DNA of 64,000 bases from Thalassospira xianhensis MCCC 1A02616 (GTDB taxonomy: Bacteria; Pseudomonadota; Alphaproteobacteria; Rhodospirillales; Thalassospiraceae), in assembly GCF_003326475.1 (NCBI RefSeq), contig NZ_JPWA01000020.1, positions 23,795 through 87,794 of the forward strand. Reading direction: 5' to 3'. A program made the translations under genes and the position numbers. Numbering within the stretch: position 1 is the stretch's first letter; each line of letters opens with the position of its first letter. Positions 63,399-64,000 of the stretch are shown in pieces. The notes under the pieces were generated by a model that worked only from the letters and a program-made list of their open reading frames with translations, had not been told where the DNA came from and ran no database searches.

Positions 63399-64000
63399 AT
63401 GAGAAATAACAACAACAACAACAACAACAACAATAATAAGCGTCCGCGCGGTCGGCAGCAGCCGAATAAACGTCCTGTAAATCCGAAATTTCAGACTTTT
63501 GACAGTAACGGTCCGGACGGGCGCGTTCGTGGAAACGCCCAGCAGGTTTACGAAAAATACGTTTCGCTGGCGAAGGATTGTACTGACGATCCGGTTCTTG
63601 CTGAAAACTATTACCAGCATGCGGAACACTATCATCGTATTTTGCAGGCCGCGATTGACTGGGAAAACCAGCGTCGTGAAGAGCGTGGCGACAATAACAA
63701 CCCGCGCCCGCAGCGTAATGATCGCAACGACCGGAATGATCGGGGTAACAATCGCCCGAACCGAGACGAGCGTAGCGAAAACCAAAATGGCGACGACAGC
63801 AACGATAATTCTGTCAGCCAGGATGACGTTGCGGCATCGACAGATAATACGTCGAATGATACCGGCAATAATTTGGCCGATAGCAATGAGGTCGCAGCAT
63901 CTGCTTCTTCTTCCGCAGACAGCAACGATGGCGATGCTGCACCGGTAAAGCGTGCTCCGCGTGCGCGCCGTGCCGCACCGCGCGGTCGTCCGCCAAAGGC
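63399..64000 (+). CDS. DUF4167 family protein (cut by right window edge)
   Basis: The reading frame opens with a run of asparagines, then KRPRGRQQPNKRPVNPKFQT and a helical segment GNAQQVYEKYVSLAKD, LAENYYQHAEHYHRIL, which match DUF4167. The remaining visible part is low-complexity Asn/Asp/Arg/Ser. The gene runs past the window end. The 290-base gap before it has no other gene I can support. In Alphaproteobacteria DUF4167 usually follows prmC, as here. Function is unknown. Confidence 0.85.
   Translation, partial: MRNNNNNNNNNNNKRPRGRQQPNKRPVNPKFQTFDSNGPDGRVRGNAQQVYEKYVSLAKDCTDDPVLAENYYQHAEHYHRILQAAIDWENQRREERGDNNNPRPQRNDRNDRNDRGNNRPNRDERSENQNGDDSNDNSVSQDDVAASTDNTSNDTGNNLADSNEVAASASSSADSNDGDAAPVKRAPRARRAAPRGRPPK
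63408..63431 (+). repeat. (AAC)8 trinucleotide repeat in the DUF4167 gene
   Basis: Eight tandem AAC codons, flanked by AAT codons, give an 11-Asn run near the protein start. Slippage would add or remove whole codons and leave the frame intact. Confidence 0.9.

Overview
The window looks like a chromosomal segment of a free-living alphaproteobacterium, most likely a marine Rhodospirillales such as Thalassospira. That is an inference from gene content and order, not a database match. Supporting signs are the alphaproteobacterial F1-ATPase inhibitor (zeta subunit) near purC/purS/purQ/purL, the ComF - GrxC - nitrilase - DUF1178 - UbiG block, and the order lysC - ptsP - RodZ-like - ispG - hisS - prfA - prmC - DUF4167. 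Base composition appears mid-50s % GC. There are no rRNA or tRNA genes, insertion sequences, phage genes or CRISPR arrays.

Layout. (1) 1-8.7 kb: purine biosynthesis on the minus strand (purL fragment, purQ, purS, purC, and purB further on), with an NRDE protein, the ATPase zeta subunit, an orphan LuxR-type response regulator, a stand-alone amidotransferase and a LysR/EamA exporter pair. (2) 8.9-15.8 kb: LysR plus a Tat-exported metallo-beta-lactamase-fold hydrolase, a GAF/HD-GYP c-di-GMP phosphodiesterase, an SDR, and an ada operon with a 2-oxoglutarate oxygenase. (3) 15.9-21.4 kb: a complete oligopeptide/dipeptide ABC importer operon (oppABCDF). A near-consensus CRP site lies in the long gap upstream. 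(4) 22-25.5 kb: two tandem, duplicated membrane-embedded AraC regulators followed by a MipA/OmpV outer-membrane protein. (5) 25.6-28 kb: LysR, NmrA-like and AtaL-like genes. (6) 28-31.6 kb: radC, map, sfsA and an NDUFAF5-like methyltransferase. (7) 31.7-49.3 kb: a mosaic of accessory cassettes, mostly with their own LysR or GntR regulator, set between the housekeeping genes comF, grxC and a nitrilase. They include a three-domain redox fusion with a GST, a nitronate monooxygenase, an exported NTF2-like/Atu4866 operon with a broken first gene, an EctD-like dioxygenase with a SAF-domain oxidoreductase, and PhoX. (8) 49.4-64 kb: a dense housekeeping block with DUF1178, ubiG, lysC, a second nitronate monooxygenase-like gene, ptsP, a RodZ-like gene, ispG, hisS, hemA, prfA, prmC and the start of a DUF4167 gene.

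How it fits together. Many accessory regulators are divergent from their presumed targets, and several shared promoter gaps hold inverted repeats with LysR-type T-N11-A geometry. The most interesting items are the tandem seven-TM AraC pair with MipA, the frameshifted exported NTF2-like operon, the PNPOx-reductase-ferredoxin fusion with a GST, the GntR-linked EctD-like dioxygenase cassette, a GATase-like protein whose catalytic His position is Gln, and a C5-pathway glutamyl-tRNA reductase gene inside an alphaproteobacterial hisS-prfA-prmC block. Long antisense open frames are common here and were treated as shadows of the real genes.
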